Positions 1-15,400 of a stretch of 64,000 nucleotides of DNA are shown piece after piece (position 1 is the first letter of the stretch; each line of letters begins with the position of its first letter). The translations under genes and the position numbers were made by a program. Below the pieces are notes generated by a model. The model had not been told where the DNA came from. It made no database searches and worked only from the letters and a program-made list of their open reading frames with translations. The stretch comes from Helopsaltes ochotensis (Eukaryota > Chordata > Aves > Passeriformes > Locustellidae): contig VXBM01000274.1 in NCBI GenBank assembly GCA_013400155.1, forward strand, positions 816,016 through 880,015, read 5' to 3'.

Positions 1-327
1 AAACAGCCCCATGCATTAACCCCAGCTATAAATGCAATTTTTCCTATGAGGAACACATCCTGCATTGCCACAAACAACTATTACATCTATGCCATAGATT
101 TAGAAGATCCCACACAACCCTCTGAATGACAATTCTGCTTAGAAATAATCAGTCAGAAAGAATGCTCTTTTCTGGAGTTTTATTAATACTTGCCTTGCTT
201 GTTCCCGATTTCGCTTTCTAGATTTTTATTATTTCAACGTCAGTTCCTTTTTGCACAAGAGATTTTATGGCACCCTTCACTCTGAGTCAGCACCCAGCTG
301 AATTAAAAACGAGTGAGAATTTCTTAC
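1..327 (-). other. Start of TASP1 last intron
   Basis: Begins with the donor GTAAGAAATT read leftward from 327. The rest is AT-rich with short T runs. No sequence resembling the expected final exon was seen in any frame. Confidence 0.8.
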
Positions 328-438
328 CTAGTAAAGTTGGCTTTTCCTGTGAGGACTCAGGGTCTGCTGAACACCTGCAGGAGCGGAGAACGATCACACC
401 TCCGAGTACACCATCTTCATTGGCTAGAAAAGGTGAAC
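328..438 (-). CDS. TASP1: TASP1 coding exon 11 (residues 327-363, part of 364), last coding exon in the window
   Basis: Acceptor is GATTTTGCCCAG and donor is TTACTAG/GTAAGA; 111 bases. Encodes SPFLANEDGVLGGVIVLRSC followed by RCSADPESSQEKPTLL. Residue 327, formed over the junction, is Gly where human has Ser. The exon ends in phase 1 with a strong donor, so a further exon must follow. It is not found in positions 1-327 and should lie left of the window. Confidence 0.95.
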
Positions 439-3400
439 CTGGGCAAAATCGTTAGGGAGAATTACTTGCAACAGGAATAGTCCCTTGGGCAATTTTTTTT
501 AAAATCTGGCTTTCTGCCTTTGCCCTTTAATCTCGTCACTAAGGGTTGAAAAGACTGACGGATCAAACAATGCTTTTAAAAAAGCATCAGTTCTCTTTTT
601 CCTGGTGTTTCAAAGGAATAATTTTCTAGAATGTTAAATCTACTAATTCACCAGTAATCAAAAAAAACCATGAAGAGCTAGAAGGAATGAAACAAAAATA
701 TTTAAAATTACATTTGTGAGTGCAAACCTATTTGTTCATGGATCAAGGAAAATATTATAATGAAAAACGGAGTGTCAAGTTGAAAAAAAACTGACTCAAT
801 ATTTAGTTCTTTCTGTAATTACTATAAAGACATATCTAAAAAATCGAGCAAATTTAGGTCATTTTTACAGTTTATTCATTTTTGCCAATTTAAAGCCCTT
901 TGTAAAGAGACATCATTAAACTTCCATACTTTCTGTCTTGTTGTTTGATGAATACCAGTAGAAAAGCACATCCTTTTTACAGTGGCTCCTCTGTTGTTAA
1001 TTTAAGACATTGGAGATAAAAGTCTTCTATCAGAAGCTGGAAAAGCTTTAAAGGTAGCTGAACCAAGCCTAAGTATTCTCTCTCTGGTTTGCAATTTGAA
1101 ATAAGATTCCTACAGCTTTAAATGTGGAAACAATGGTATAATTTACATATAATTTAAAATGTCTTGAGCCACAAAATTAATCAAGTTCTTGCACTTAGGC
1201 CCACAGACATCCTAGTTAAACATCTGCATTATACTGTCATTTAAAATTGAACATACAATTGCAACAGCTATTTAATGTAATTCTTTTTAATTCTTCCTTT
1301 TAAATAAATTAGTGTACAGACACTACAATTTGCCAGCCACAAGAACTTTAGAGCAGATCTATTCAACAGACTCCTTTAACTTGCCCAGAGCTATTTGTAT
1401 GATTAAAATTACCCCTTTAATGCAAATAACAACAACAAAACAGCCCAATAAAATCTAACTTCGAGCTTTACCATAAAGAAAACAAGAAGCTTTATTGTGT
1501 TTTCTCCAAACATTAGAGGAGCCACCTTCAAAAGTGATACACGGTAGTCACTGCAATAGAAGCCCACGTTGCAGGAAAATAATAAATGCAGTATGCTTAA
1601 TAAGCAGTAATATCTTATTTGATCTAATGCAAACAGATATTATCTTTAAAGTGCCACTTGCTTTGTAAAAGAACTATTACTAGTTACAGTTACACCTCCT
1701 GTATTGCTCACTGACTGCGACCAAATCCCCGTGAAACAAGAATCCAGCCCGTGCTAAGGTAATAGATAACGAAACAGCAAAATAGGTTTGCTTAAAATAG
1801 AAACACAAGGCTTGGAAAGTTGTGAAGAGTTTTACCACCCAAGTCAAAATCAGGCACTTCAAAGGCAGTGCCTCTACCTGAACTTGGTCTGCAGTCCTAA
1901 TCTTAACACTAAAATGCACAAACAATTTAGGCTCCAAAGCCATGCTGTGGCAAAAAGTCATTGCAAAGAGAGAGAAAAAGTTCTGGTTTGTTTTTTAATA
2001 AGCAGATTCTCCTTCCCTTTCAAAGGCTGTGAAAGATTCTTCCAAGGTTCTAGTGAAAAACATGAATTATCTCATGAATTAGAATGGTTAAAAATGTTCT
2101 ACTTCATCAGAACATGGCCAGCAATCAGCACTCACAGCAGACAGTATGTTCAAGGCCACAGGAAAACACTGGGACTGTATGAATGCACATAATACCAGAC
2201 AGTAACTACTGATTATAGTTTATAGAGTTGGTGCCACTGAAGTCTTGTTCTAGAAATGCTTCCATTCGTTTAATCACTTTTTTTTAGGGATTTTGTTTCT
2301 CCCACACTCTGGGAAAAATAGATGAAAGGGAAGTAAATAAGCTAATTACATATTTCTTCATTTTCCCAGTGTTTTTGTCAACTATGCCATCATGACTGAT
2401 CAAATTTTCAGTAATCTGAGTAACTTGTATATAATCTTATGAAATTTTACAAGGCTTACAAGGCTTCTTTCCATGTTGACAGCAGAGAAACATGTAACAC
2501 TGAATTTTCATCAAAATTCTTCCATTTTTACAGGGATTTCTTCACAAGAACTAAATATTCATCTTCAGTGAAACACAGAATAAAAAAAAAAAATCAATCA
2601 CTCAAAGTTTGTGAAACTTATTTTGAAAGAGGGTTAAGTAACTAACTTAAAACTTGAGCTTCAAGCACATAAGACAAAGTCTTCAGCTTACAACTTCATC
2701 CAAAAAGATGCTCAACCTCTACATGAACAACTGTGAGCCCCAGTTCTGTCAGCATAAATAGCATTTATTTATTGACATTAAACATGCTGTCCATTATACT
2801 GCCCTAAGTATGTACACAATTGTTTTCTGAACAAATTACTTCCTTCAGGGATTATGCACCAAGCTCTATTACCAGTCCACAAAACTCAAAGGCTTTGAAG
2901 ACCACTCAAAAGTTGGAAAACCGACTGCATTTATTCAGCCTTTGCTGAAGTACACTGCCAACCTACTGCAGCTGGAAAACACCAGAAAGGGATTAATTTA
3001 ATAGCACTGCACCTGACAAAATTCTTAATTTCAACACCCATAAAACACAATAGATGGGCAAGACTTTGACTTCTTTAAGAATGACAAAGGTTGGGCCCTT
3101 GGACCAAGAAGAAATGTTGGTTATGTCACACGAAACCAGGTCAACACATCGCCCTAACTTTGGAACAGTACTACTGGCGTGAGAGAGAGATGAATAAAAT
3201 GACTTAAAGTGACTTGTAGCACATAATTTGAAAGGAGTATTGGACCAAATGTCTTAAAAGTTTGTGTTATGCAAACAAAGCAAGGATGATGGGAGACATT
3301 ATCTCTCCTACAGACAAAAACATTGCCTTGCTTGCCCTTTTGATCTTCCACACCATTTCATCATCACCTGCAGAGCGAGCATTATTCTGGAATGGTGGGA

Positions 3401-6400
3401 GAGGTCTGAAAAAAGAACATACCCCTTGTTTTCATCTCCAAACACAAGCAGCAAATGAAGACACAGCCACTTGCACTGCCCTGCAAAGATTCAGGATCTT
3501 CCCGCCCACGCCACTTCCCAGGGCCACCCTGTTTCCCTGTTTCTGCTGAGGGCTGCCATTCCCAGAGACATCAGAACCAAGTTCTGTGACTACACCCTCA
3601 CCCATCCCAAATGCCTTCAGCAGCCAGTTCAGCTAAATCATCCCCAGTGCAAAATCAGCAACAATAGAGTGTATGTCTCCAATTCACTGCCTAAGTTGTG
3701 GGGAATCAACCCCTCAAAAGTGTCAGTAAAAACCAGTTGTCTACAACAATAACATTACAGTACTTTATGTTACAGTAAATTCAGGCTGTTTCTCTGCTCT
3801 TAAAAATCAGACCTAAGTCAAATTAAATACATGCTGAACAGCATATTGTTTAAAAGTTGATTATTTTCCAATTAAAGCAATTTTTCAAAAATGTTAAAAG
3901 AGGGATTCACTATAATACCTTTTTTAAACGAGGAGCTTTCTAGATTTGCAAACCTACTGATGATGATTACAATTATGCTAAAGAGTGTATTTTAACAAAC
4001 CAGACAGTGCAAATGAGTAGATCTATGGTAAGCAAAATTCCAGACAGCTGAATGCTATGCATCCATCATTGAATCTGTAAAAATAATGGTACAAAAGCAG
4101 TATTATATTTCACTTCTAAAGAGAATCTATGTACCATACACAGGAATTAATTTGAGTGTTCTCTAAACACTCTGAACTCAAAGGTTAGGAACATATTTCA
4201 TTAATTTAGTTCTCAAACTCATTTTGTTACAGCAAAGCCATTGAGAAAAAGAAATAATAGAGCAGACTTTTGTAAAAAATAACAATGTAGGTAATGACTT
4301 TTTAATGTATATATTTAATTAGTATTTCAAGAGGAGGAGAAAAAGTGGAACTAAAATACTGCCACGTATATTAAAGGCAGAATGGTTTCTCATCAGAAGA
4401 AAAGTGATCTGACTCCCACCTCCTACACCATTTTTGCTCTCTTTACTCTTCAGAAAGACAGACTTTCCTGTACAAATTCAAAATTTAGTTAAAATAGAAC
4501 CAAAATATGCCCACTAGCCAAAAAGACCATTTTCCATTGCAATAAATACGCTGGATAAATCTTTGCTCTAATAGCTTGCTAATGACAAAATTACAAAAAT
4601 CTGGGCCTTTAAATATAATTTTAAGTCTCCTGAAGCTCAGTACTCCTTTCCCAGTTACACTGGCATACCACTGAGGAATGTGGCATGAAAAACCCAAAGT
4701 AAAACTCCAACTGCAGCATTAACTAATAATGTTAGCACTGACTGGCCACACCAGAGAGAAGGGGTAGGATAAAACCAAACAAACCCCATACTTCATTAGT
4801 TTTGGTCAAATCTTCACCTTCCCCAGTCACAAAACTACATTTTACAAAACACATTTCTCTCCTTCAAAGCTCAACTAGTCTGTTATTGCTCTGTGACATA
4901 CAGAAAGCATTATCACATTTTTATTTGTGTATTTTGCATGTTATTAATCTGTAGCAATGGTGTCTCAAAAACAAGCAAGCAGGTCATCACAGCAACTCCA
5001 CATTCACTGATCCCCTGAGGTTCTGCAAGAGCAGCCAGAGCTGAGCACCACGGCCCAGGTTCAGCCACTGATGGGGGACAGAACTGAGAGATTTCACAGG
5101 AGTTAAAGCAAATAAAGGCCTCAACATTCAAGCCTTGCTCTGGAGGAGCTACAGTTGCAAGCGGAGAACACTTTTTCTTCAGCATCTCTGGTGAATTAAA
5201 GCTCTGGTGTGATGCAGATTGTTTCCTCCAGATCATGGGATTGATATGAGTTGTTCACTTCTGATCCTGTGCCTTTTTTCCCCCCCACAGAACCATTCTA
5301 GCACAGATTCAACACTAAGCTGTAAATGAAGTGTTTTATTTACACTTACCCAGCAGAAGGATGAACCAGCTGCTCATCAGATGTTTTACATTCATACTCT
5401 TCCACAGCAGAGAAACCATTACCCAGCTTCATTGTTTACATCAGCTTTCAAAGGCTTGAAACTTGGGTCTAAACACTGACTGTGGTGTGGTGTAACCAAT
5501 TAAGTGCTTCAGCATCCCCCAGCTTTAACAGAGGGCAGTTAAACAATTCTAAACCTTCTTGTGCACCGTGTGAGTGAAACTCTGGCTTTTCCAGGTCAAC
5601 ACTCTATAGATCACCTTGGCCACTGCACTGTCAGCTTGTGTACAGAATGTGGTGGAGGTGAAGCTGTTTGCCACCCTGCTTCTGCTATGTATTCCAATAA
5701 AGTCCAAGGTAACAACTGAAATAAACATTAGAGGAATATAATAAGCACTAAATGAAGCCTGCTTTTAATTTCATGCACCGTTATTTGGTGAATGCTTAAG
5801 CACAAGCTGTCTCGAGTCAGAGGTGTTTATATTTCAGGAGACATTAAGCTACAACATCCGTATTGAATTTTTAAAGAAGCTGCAAGGGAAAACACCTGCA
5901 CTTTTAAAACTTAACAGGGAAGATTTTAAGAAATTAAATAACTGAGGATATCACAGACCAGTAAAATCCCAATGGTTTTGACACAGATTTTGACACAGAG
6001 ATGCATAGGGAGAAGCTATACAAATCCTTGTGGAACATTACCATGTTGTGTTTATGAAACTTCAGGATCACTTCATTCTCTTCTGAAATCTTTTCCTTTG
6101 TGTCATGGAGAAGCATTAATAATGCTTCCATAGTTTGTTTCCTCTGCTAGGAAACCACAAAGGATACTACAAAGTTTAGAGTGATGGAGCACCAAAGGAA
6201 ACTAAAATGTACTGTAAATTAACTATAACAGTGTGCAATGCCAGTCAGTCTTGTTACTGGTAAAGTACAAGGCTTTTTCCTTCCCAGCAAGCATAACTAA
6301 TAATCAGGAAATTAATATTCTATGATTCCTAGCTGTCCAAAGTCCTGCTCAGAAGAGAGGATTTTGACACTAAACTCCTAGAAAGTTTAGAAATTCATCT

Positions 6401-9400
6401 TATTCTGCTATTGCCTTTCTGCAGACTTCACTCAACTGAAGCACTGACTAAAAATACAAGAACAGAGAAACATATTTCCGCTAAGGAAAGAACAAATATC
6501 AGATTCCAACTATTAGCTTCTTTCAGCTCATTATTTTCTAATACTTCGTAAAAAGTTTTAAAGTACCATTGGTAATGCTGCCATTGTTAAAAGCCCAGAT
6601 TTCCCGCCAATGAGATGACACAAATATTTACTCTGAGTCTACATTCCACAAACTTGGCTGCATTTGAAAGGAATGATGAGTAACAAAATCCTCTGTTCTT
6701 CTGTTTGGAAGGTATTTGTATTTACAGAACACCATTCTTTAATTGTGGACCAAGCCTTTCGTGCTCTTTGACTAAAGATATGGAGCCCATTCCATTTACA
6801 AAGAGTCTAAATTTGATTTCTCTCACCATCAGTTTCATCTCGACCATCAGTTGTGCATTCTCCCCAGTAAGCTGGCTCTGAGAAAGGATGAGAGAAGCAC
6901 ATCTGACATGAGTTTGCTCATCACCTGCTGTTTAAACAGCACTCACTGTCTGAGCCAGGCATTCCCTAGCTGGAAGGATTCCCAGGGCCCTGCAGAGACT
7001 CGGAGAGTCCTGTAAACAGGAAGCACCAATCTAATGGCAACTGCCAAAATCAGCTGTTCATTCCTCTGATACAAGTAATACACATTTCGACTTCTGATAA
7101 AATATTCTAGTTCAGCTTTGTTAAAAGCTGGGGTTTTTCCAATGCTTTGGTCCATGATAATTCTGGTGACAGTTTGACAAGACCACAAAGCAGAGCTCTA
7201 AGGAAGCCAAGGGAAGGAAGCAACCATGCACTCAGCAAGGAGTCCATTAGCCCATTTTATCCTCTTGTTTCACGGTAAGAAATCCTGCACCATACCACAC
7301 ATCCTGTGCTATCAACTAGCACATCACCCATGAAAAGTCACAGCAAAAGAACCCTATTTAGTATAAACCTACTGTTTTATGCGTAATGCACATTTTAACT
7401 GTTGCACTGTATTTGCTCATGTAACTTTGCATTCCACCTGCAGAATTGCCAAGATCTCCAAAATTTCTCTACCAGCTACAAACCCAATTCTATGTCACGT
7501 TTCCAGCAAGATGTATCTGGATTTTGACGTTTTCCTCAGTCTTCATTCACAGGACACAAGATTTTACGAATTTTACAAATTTTACGAATTTCACAAATTT
7601 TACAAAAAGATTTTACTAGATTCACAAACTAGGTTTTACATTTTCTAATCCAAGCACACAAAAAAATCCTACAAAAAAAAAAAGTGACTGCGTCTTTTTT
7701 CCCCACATCAGCACCGCCCAGAGTATAACTGAGCAGATACTACACATTCCTGCTGTCCAGCAGCAGAGGGCTGCAGTGGTAAGTTTCTGAAAATACATGC
7801 CAGACCTGTCCTGAATGAAAACTTTAAAAAAGCAATTACAAAGCATTTATATAAATGTTATATAAATGTTATTTCAAATTTTCTTTTCCTGAAGAGCATT
7901 AACTTGATCCTGTCTCTCATTCTTTTCACTTTCTGCTGTTTAGCTGGGTTTAGTGTTTTGCCAAGGCAGTAACACATCACACTGATATCCTGGTACCTCT
8001 GTTTGTGCAGCTCCTTTTTCTCTCCAATTGATAGCTCAGGGGTAACAAAAACTTCGGCAACATTTAATAGGCTCTTATCTCCTACAGAAACATTTCCACA
8101 TTTCCAAAGAACACAATGTATATATCACATAGAAGCCAGTTAACATTTAAATGAAAACATCTGTTATGCAAAGTGGTGGCAAAATATGTTTGCATTAAAC
8201 AGCAAAACGAGAAATGCGTTTTTTGCTAACCGTTACCAAGCAGAACAAAGAAAAGCCAGAAAACTCAAGGCAACTTAAAGAAGGCACCTTTAACTAAAAA
8301 TTTTAAATGCTGGGCTTTTATCAGCCAGTCTCTATGAATTACTTCATCAGTAGCTTTCCATTTTGTGTGTGTACATGCACTAATATGAAATTGCAGAAGG
8401 CTACATACAACTTGGGTTTGCTTTTAGTACTCTTACCACAAACAGCACAATAAATTTTGAGAGCGCGGACTAAAGATGTGACTTTCCTAAAGCTAGGCCA
8501 CTTCCATACAACATCTGCAAATCTGGTTACAAATTAGCAAAGCTACCACAAGCATCCTTCCTAAACGCTTCATCTGGGTACACAAATTCCTAATTTTGTG
8601 CCGCTATGCACCGGAGTGAGTGATTAAATATAAAAAGCTACATTTTTACTGCTTGGATTGGGATTTTTTGGGGGAACACACAGAATGTTCTGCACTCTTG
8701 CAACACCTAGAAATGACTGCAGTAGAGCAGCAGATTATCAAGTGCAGTCTTCCAATGAATTCCCTTCAAACAGTCAAATGTCAGAAGCAGAATCTAACGT
8801 GGATTCAACACCATAAAAAGAAATCAAGAAGTTGCTTGCCAAGACCAAGGGCATCACTTTCTGGGTCCCCAAAAGGTGTGTTTATGTCCCTCTTTCAGTT
8901 CTAATTAAAGTATCACAAAATGAGCTTTGGCAACACAGTGTGCAAGTATTATGTTGTCCATAAGGAATTTTGAAGATGAAAACTGTCTGTGGACTCTAAA
9001 GCTTGAAAAATTTTAAGAGGTATGAAAACACACACAACATATGTGCCACAAGCTTCACTGGAATTTTTAAAAGGGCAGGATTTTATGGTTATTTTAAAAA
9101 TCCACATTCATATTTTGCTTATGACTTGAAGAAAAAAAACAAGATCTATATTTACAAGGAATTGAAGACATATTGCACAAGTCTCTTAAATCAAAGAAAA
9201 AACTGGGTTTTTAACAAAGTCCATTTCACTTTCTCAAGAAATTAATTTTATGATGTAAATAGCAAACGAAAATCTGTCTGTCCAAAGCTTTTAATTAGAA
9301 CATGAAATGGTTTTGAGGTTTACTATTTTTAAAAGGGTTAACATGAGGAATAATTTTTACTAATGCTCCTAACCCATCAATTCTAAAATATGCAATTGTA

Positions 9401-12400
9401 CACCACAGCCCATGATTCAGACAGGAAATTCTTTCTTCAAACCTCTCCGGGTATTCTATGACTCACATAACAATTGAGGTATTTCCAAGGGTTTTCCTTT
9501 AAATTTCCTAACATATTCTTCTGTAGTTTAACATTTTTCAGATGTAACACAAGGCTAAATCTGAAGCCAACTGCAACACGAAGCTTCAACAGAAAATGCA
9601 AGAATAAGTATCTTTATTTAACAGAGTTACTTGCATTTTCAACAACGTTGGGTGACATTTAGGCAAATACTCACCAATAAACTTGTTTTGCATAGTCTCT
9701 AGGAGAGCTTGGTGGGCATCCTCTGTTTGCAAAGCACATGAACATTCTCTGGCCAGTATGGTCCGGACAAGGTGCTCTCCACAACCTAAAGAAATATTAA
9801 GATTGGGAATAGTCAAAATACAGATATCACTATGAAGAAACCCTCTCATTAATTTACATCATCACATTAATTTGGCTGTGATGATGCAAAATAACGAGTG
9901 TCTTCACAGTGATGCATATGACAAGTTTCTGCCACAGATTTTTATTTTTTAAAAAGGCTGACACAGAGTCGCTCAAAACTTCAACTATGTCAGTGGTTTT
10001 CTCACAACTTTCCTGAAATTTCAATTGCACAAAGTCATAAACCAAACAAAAGTTAAGTACAGAAAGAAGAAACAGCAACACTGTCTCTGACTTGGCATCT
10101 CTATCCAGATAGAATCCTCTTACTAATCATTCTCCTGGGAATGATTCTTGCATGCAGCTCTTGGAGAACAACTTTAGTGAGACGGTAACTCCTTCTGCAT
10201 GACAAATCTTCTACTTAGTCCATCTGATTCAGCCTTTTTGCAACAAAGGAATACATGAATTCACCCATGCTTTTTTGTTGAAGTGGCTGGTCATTGGACT
10301 CCTAATATAAATTCCTGTAGTTTTTAAAGGTTTGTCCTCAAGAAACTTAAAAGCTTCTGCAAACAACCACTTATTGCCTCAGTGCTTTCTGTACCTATCC
10401 CCTAAAACCTGTTTTTGGTGAAGACACGCAGGTCATGAGTGCTGCTCTTGTTTTGTAGGAACACTCACACCTGCTATTTTTTCTCCTACATCCTTTTCTC
10501 CCTTCCTGTGCTGTGCTTTGGGACATTCAGCTGCAGCCAAATGGCACCGTGCATATTTACTGGACCAACCATGGTTTGTTGGACAGGAAAACTCTCTGCT
10601 GATACCTTCTCCATATAGACCAAGGTCATTACACTACCTCTGCCTCCTGTTTGTTGACATTTTTCCTCAATGGCAGGGAATAGACAAAGCAGCATGAAAG
10701 AAGAAGTTTAGTGAACTGTGTTATCCAGTAAGGAAAGAAAAAAACATAACTAATGTAGAGTTGTAATGCAACAATGATCTCAAATTATCTCAATGTGACT
10801 ACATTTTGATCAGATTTGTAACTTATCAGGACCTAAAACTATATTAGACACCAGAATATATAGAGAAAAGTCAGATACATTCTGACAAGTCCGTTCACAA
10901 TTATATATAAATATTTTTAGCATATTTCTCATTAAATATAAGATGATGCAAGCACTGGAACCATAAAAAAAAATCTGCTATAATCCAGTTTGGACTTATT
11001 AGCTCAGGTACAGAACTCCATAAATACACCTACACAGCCTCCAGAAACAAATTTATGGCTGGAAACAATCTAGTTGCTTCCAAGTGGCAGGGAGCTGGAG
11101 CTGGTAAGGCATCCGACCTAGGCTGGCTTCAGACAAAGGCAGCTCAGTCTCCACGGGTAACTCGCACTTTACTGGAAGCACTAACAAGCCCAGAAGAGAG
11201 ACACTGGCTGAAGCCAGCCCAGATGTGGCATAAAGAAAAATGTAATAATTAAACCCAACCCAAAGTGGCTCCAGTGGAGCCTGCTGAGTCTCTCATGGCT
11301 GTGCATATGCTGAATTTAAAGCACTGACCGGTTTGGGCACAAACACGTTGGCAGGTCTGGCACTGTGCATTGTAGCTACTCACAGACTGGTTGTTAGCTC
11401 TTCTCACCATTTTAAACCCTAATTAACATGTCAACCTACTCAAAGAATCTCCCTCTCTGGGTACTTGCCACACAATTATATCCTTCTCCTTAAATGCACA
11501 GTGAGTTTCCACTGTTTTTCAAAGATTGCTAATACAGAAGGGAAAAAAAATTACCCTCTCATTTCCAAGATTTAAATAAACCCCAACAAACAAAAAAACC
11601 TCACCCTCTGGAGCACTATGGATGCATTAGATGTTACAGAATCATCCCAGAGACCAGATTGCTGAAAAATTGTGTACACGTGTCCCAAAATCCTGCCATG
11701 TTCAATCATCAAAAAAATACCTTGGTGTTCAGTTATGTGTCCCTGCTAATGGGCAGCGTCTCCTGATTAATACAATTCAGCTCAACCGAGTTGTTTGAAG
11801 TGGGACACTTTGGCATTGAATCTACATACAATTGGCACAACAGAAAGACAAAAAATTCTTTGTATAGCAAACAGATTGAGTACAAACCAGTTACAAATTT
11901 AGAGGAAAACGAAAGAGCCAAAATACTACAACAATTACAAAGCCAAGGGAAGACGTTCCTGAGAGCACAAGGGAAAAAGTGCTTTCATTGAGGCTGTCAA
12001 GCTCTCAAGTTAATGAGAGAAGTGGCCTGGTTAGGAGATAATCTTCAAGAGGCTTGTGCAATACAGCAACCTCAGCAGCTGCTTCCAGAAGGGTCTGTCC
12101 ATTCATTTCTCTCATTACACCCACACTCAGAAGCTTCTGTCCACAGCAGAAATGTGAGTTATCTACTGTTTATTCCAAAGTGATGGATGAAGAACGTGAA
12201 AAACCCCCACAAGATGCATTTTACCCATAGATCACAACATGGACATTACTTTTTTTAAACTAAGAAACTTTAATCACTATGAAGTTTTGCTATAAAGAAC
12301 ACAACTAAACAGGCATCAGCTCCAGCAAAAACTGAGAAAGCTGTTTCTTTCTTGAAAAAACCTGTTAGTACCTTTAAAATACAACATGTTATACCTTTAA

Positions 12401-15400
12401 ATACAACTATATGAATAAGAAGCAAAGGACTTAGAATAGGAATCAAACAAATGAGACACAGAAATCAGAACAAGCCTATGCATTTCCAGTGCATCAAGCA
12501 ATAAAACCAGATGTTACTACTTCACAATCTTCAAGTATTTCCTAAATTGGCATCAAAAAAACAATGGCCATTTTTTAGCATGACGTATAATGTTATTTTC
12601 CCCACCCCAGGAGAATGACTTTATTGAAGAGTTCCCATAACATCAAATCTGCTCCAAAAAAATTTCAGAGAGAGAAAACTTAATATGGGTTAAGAACAGC
12701 TGCAGCCCACAGATGTGATCCAGGATCAACCACAAGGAAAGCAGCTTTGCAATTCTACTAACACATCACACATCTCTACATCCCCACAGACAAAGTTATT
12801 TCTTTTTGTCATATTTATGTCAACCTATAAGGCAGCAAACTTACAGACTGCTGCTGGCAGTGCATGTAAAAATCTTTCAACACATCACTTGCTGGCAGTC
12901 TGCAGGGACAGATAACTAAGGAAAACAATTCCCCCATTTGGAAAAGAAAAATTTGTTACTGTAGTTTTTGATGTAGGAGCATCTATTTTTGAAGAAGGAA
13001 AAAAGAACAACTAAGCAGTGTTTCACAGACTTTGACCAGATACAGGCTGAGAAAAAGAATTACACTTCTCTCAAGTCAGAACCAAGCTTCCTGCGGGTTT
13101 AGCAGGTCTACAGGACTGTACAGCCTCTAACTGGGGACACACTGTAGATAATACTAGGACTAGGCATAAAATAAATTTATACATTACTAGAGCAATCAAA
13201 ACTGATTTATAACTTAGAATATAAAGTTGTGGGTTCAAATTTATAGTTCCAGTCACTTTAGTCTAACCGCCAGCATTAGCCAACTTGCAAAAAAGTCGTA
13301 TTAACATGACTCAAGACACCAACTCCAGTGAAAGCTACTTAAACACACTTCCAAATCACGAACACAAGTTGATGAAAATGTAAATCTGGTTCATTTGCTT
13401 AACTATCTCACATTATACTACATTTAACTGCAAGTGTTAATACATTTGGCATTTCTTTCACTGAATAGTACAACAACCAAGCCAAGAGGGACTCCCACGA
13501 AGAATCTTTCAATTCTACATTAAAGTTTCAAATACATTCATTTTAGTAACTTTCCTGTAAACAGTTTAAATCACTTTATTATCCTTTCCCAGTTATGATG
13601 ATGACTTCTTCGGTAACCTGAAGCTCATTATATTTCAAAGATGAATATTTTGCAAGACAAATGCTTCCCTAAGACTTCACACATGAGTGACTCAAGAACG
13701 AAATGACTAGCTGGAAAAATTTACTGGGTTAAATTAGTGCTTCACACTGAAATAACTGTTTCATATAGTAAACAAATTATTTTCTTAACACAGTATTTTG
13801 CAAACACCATGTTGCCTACTTGTAACTCCTCTGCTGACAAAAATACTGTTGTTGGAACTGCTGCTGTCCATGTTTGCAGGGCTAAGTACAAAAAATTGAC
13901 TTCTTCTAGGATTGCTACTGGCAAAGGCAAAGATGCTTGTACAAAAAACAAAGAGTTTGCAAAGATTATTTTGATAAATCATGCTTGACAAATTTGGTGA
14001 CCTTCTACAATGAGATTACAGCATAGGAGAGTAAGGGAAGAGCAAGTGGTGCCATGCAGCTAGACTTGTGCCAAGTATTTGACACTGTCCAGCACAACAT
14101 CCTTGTCTGTGCATCAGAGAGACGTGGATTTGATGGACAGACCCACTTGGAGGATAAGGAACTGGCTGGACAGCCACAGCAGAAGAGCTGTGGCAATAGC
14201 TCAACGTCCAAGTGGACCCCAGTGATGAGTGGTGCTCCTCAAGGGCTGCTGCTGTTCGATCTCTTTGTCAGAGTCCAACAAGGCAGGAACAAGGTGCTGC
14301 ACCAGGGCCAGGGAAAGCCCAGCCACAAAGAGAGGCTGGAGGAGAAGGGATTGAGAGCAGCCCTGAGGAGAACTTCTGGGTTTTTGGTGGACAAGCTGCT
14401 CAACGTGACCTGACAATGTCTGCTCACAGCCCAGAGAACCAACTGCATCCCAGGCTGCATCCAAAGCTCCCTGGACAGCAGGGGAGGGAGGGGATTCTGC
14501 CCCTCTCAAGTGAGAGGCCACCTGCAGTGCTGCATCCAGACAAGAGCATACAGTAACAGGACAGGGGGAATGTCTTTACAACGAAGGAGGGTAGATTTAA
14601 ATTAGATATTAGGGAGAAATTCCTTACTATGAGGGTGCTGAGACACTGGAACTGGTTGCCCAGGGAAGTTCTCAATGTGCCATCCCTGGAAGTGGTCATG
14701 CCCAAGCTGGATGGGGCTTTAAGCAACTTGTTCTAGTGGAAGGTGTTCCTGCCCATGGCAGGGGGTTGGAACAGGACGATCTTTAAGGTCCCTCCCAACT
14801 CAAACCACTCTAAGATCCTACAAAAAATAAACAGAAACATACAGATATTTTGATGCAAGTTTCTAGCCTTCTAGATTAAGGGGAAAGAATATACAGATTC
14901 CTAAAGGCTCCAGGGATATATGGCAACAACGACAAGGGAAGGAATGAAGAATGAGGCTTAATAGCCACAACACCTTTATTTTGTAAACAACTACAAACCC
15001 AAACAAAACGCTAAGAGATCTCAGAAAAACTGTCTTCAACCAGAAGCTTCTATTCCTGCCTGAAGATTACTTGAAGATCATATACAAAATCACTTGAAGA
15101 TCATACAGAAACACCAACACTGATTTTCAGAGAGGCATATCTTGGATCACGCCACAATACAGTTTTTGATGTAGTGCTTCTTTCAAAGTGCCAGGCAGAC
15201 AAACAGTGAAACAGAACTTTTCTGTGGGTATTGAAATGAGTAATTACTGAGAATAATACAGTTTTACCTCCTATTTAAATACTCCTCATTGATTACTACA
15301 AGATTTGCACGAGAACAGTCAGGAATCTAAGACTTTTCTTTTTTAAAATATGCTCTTTTTCTTGCGTTATCTTCTGTTATCTTACTATAATTTAGCTGTT

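Noticed and set aside
14201..14521. Overlapping open frames of about 70-120 codons on both strands around 14.0-14.7 kb
   Set aside because: They lie inside the deleted CR1 element and are fragments or antisense shadows of its reverse-transcriptase and 3' regions, not host genes.
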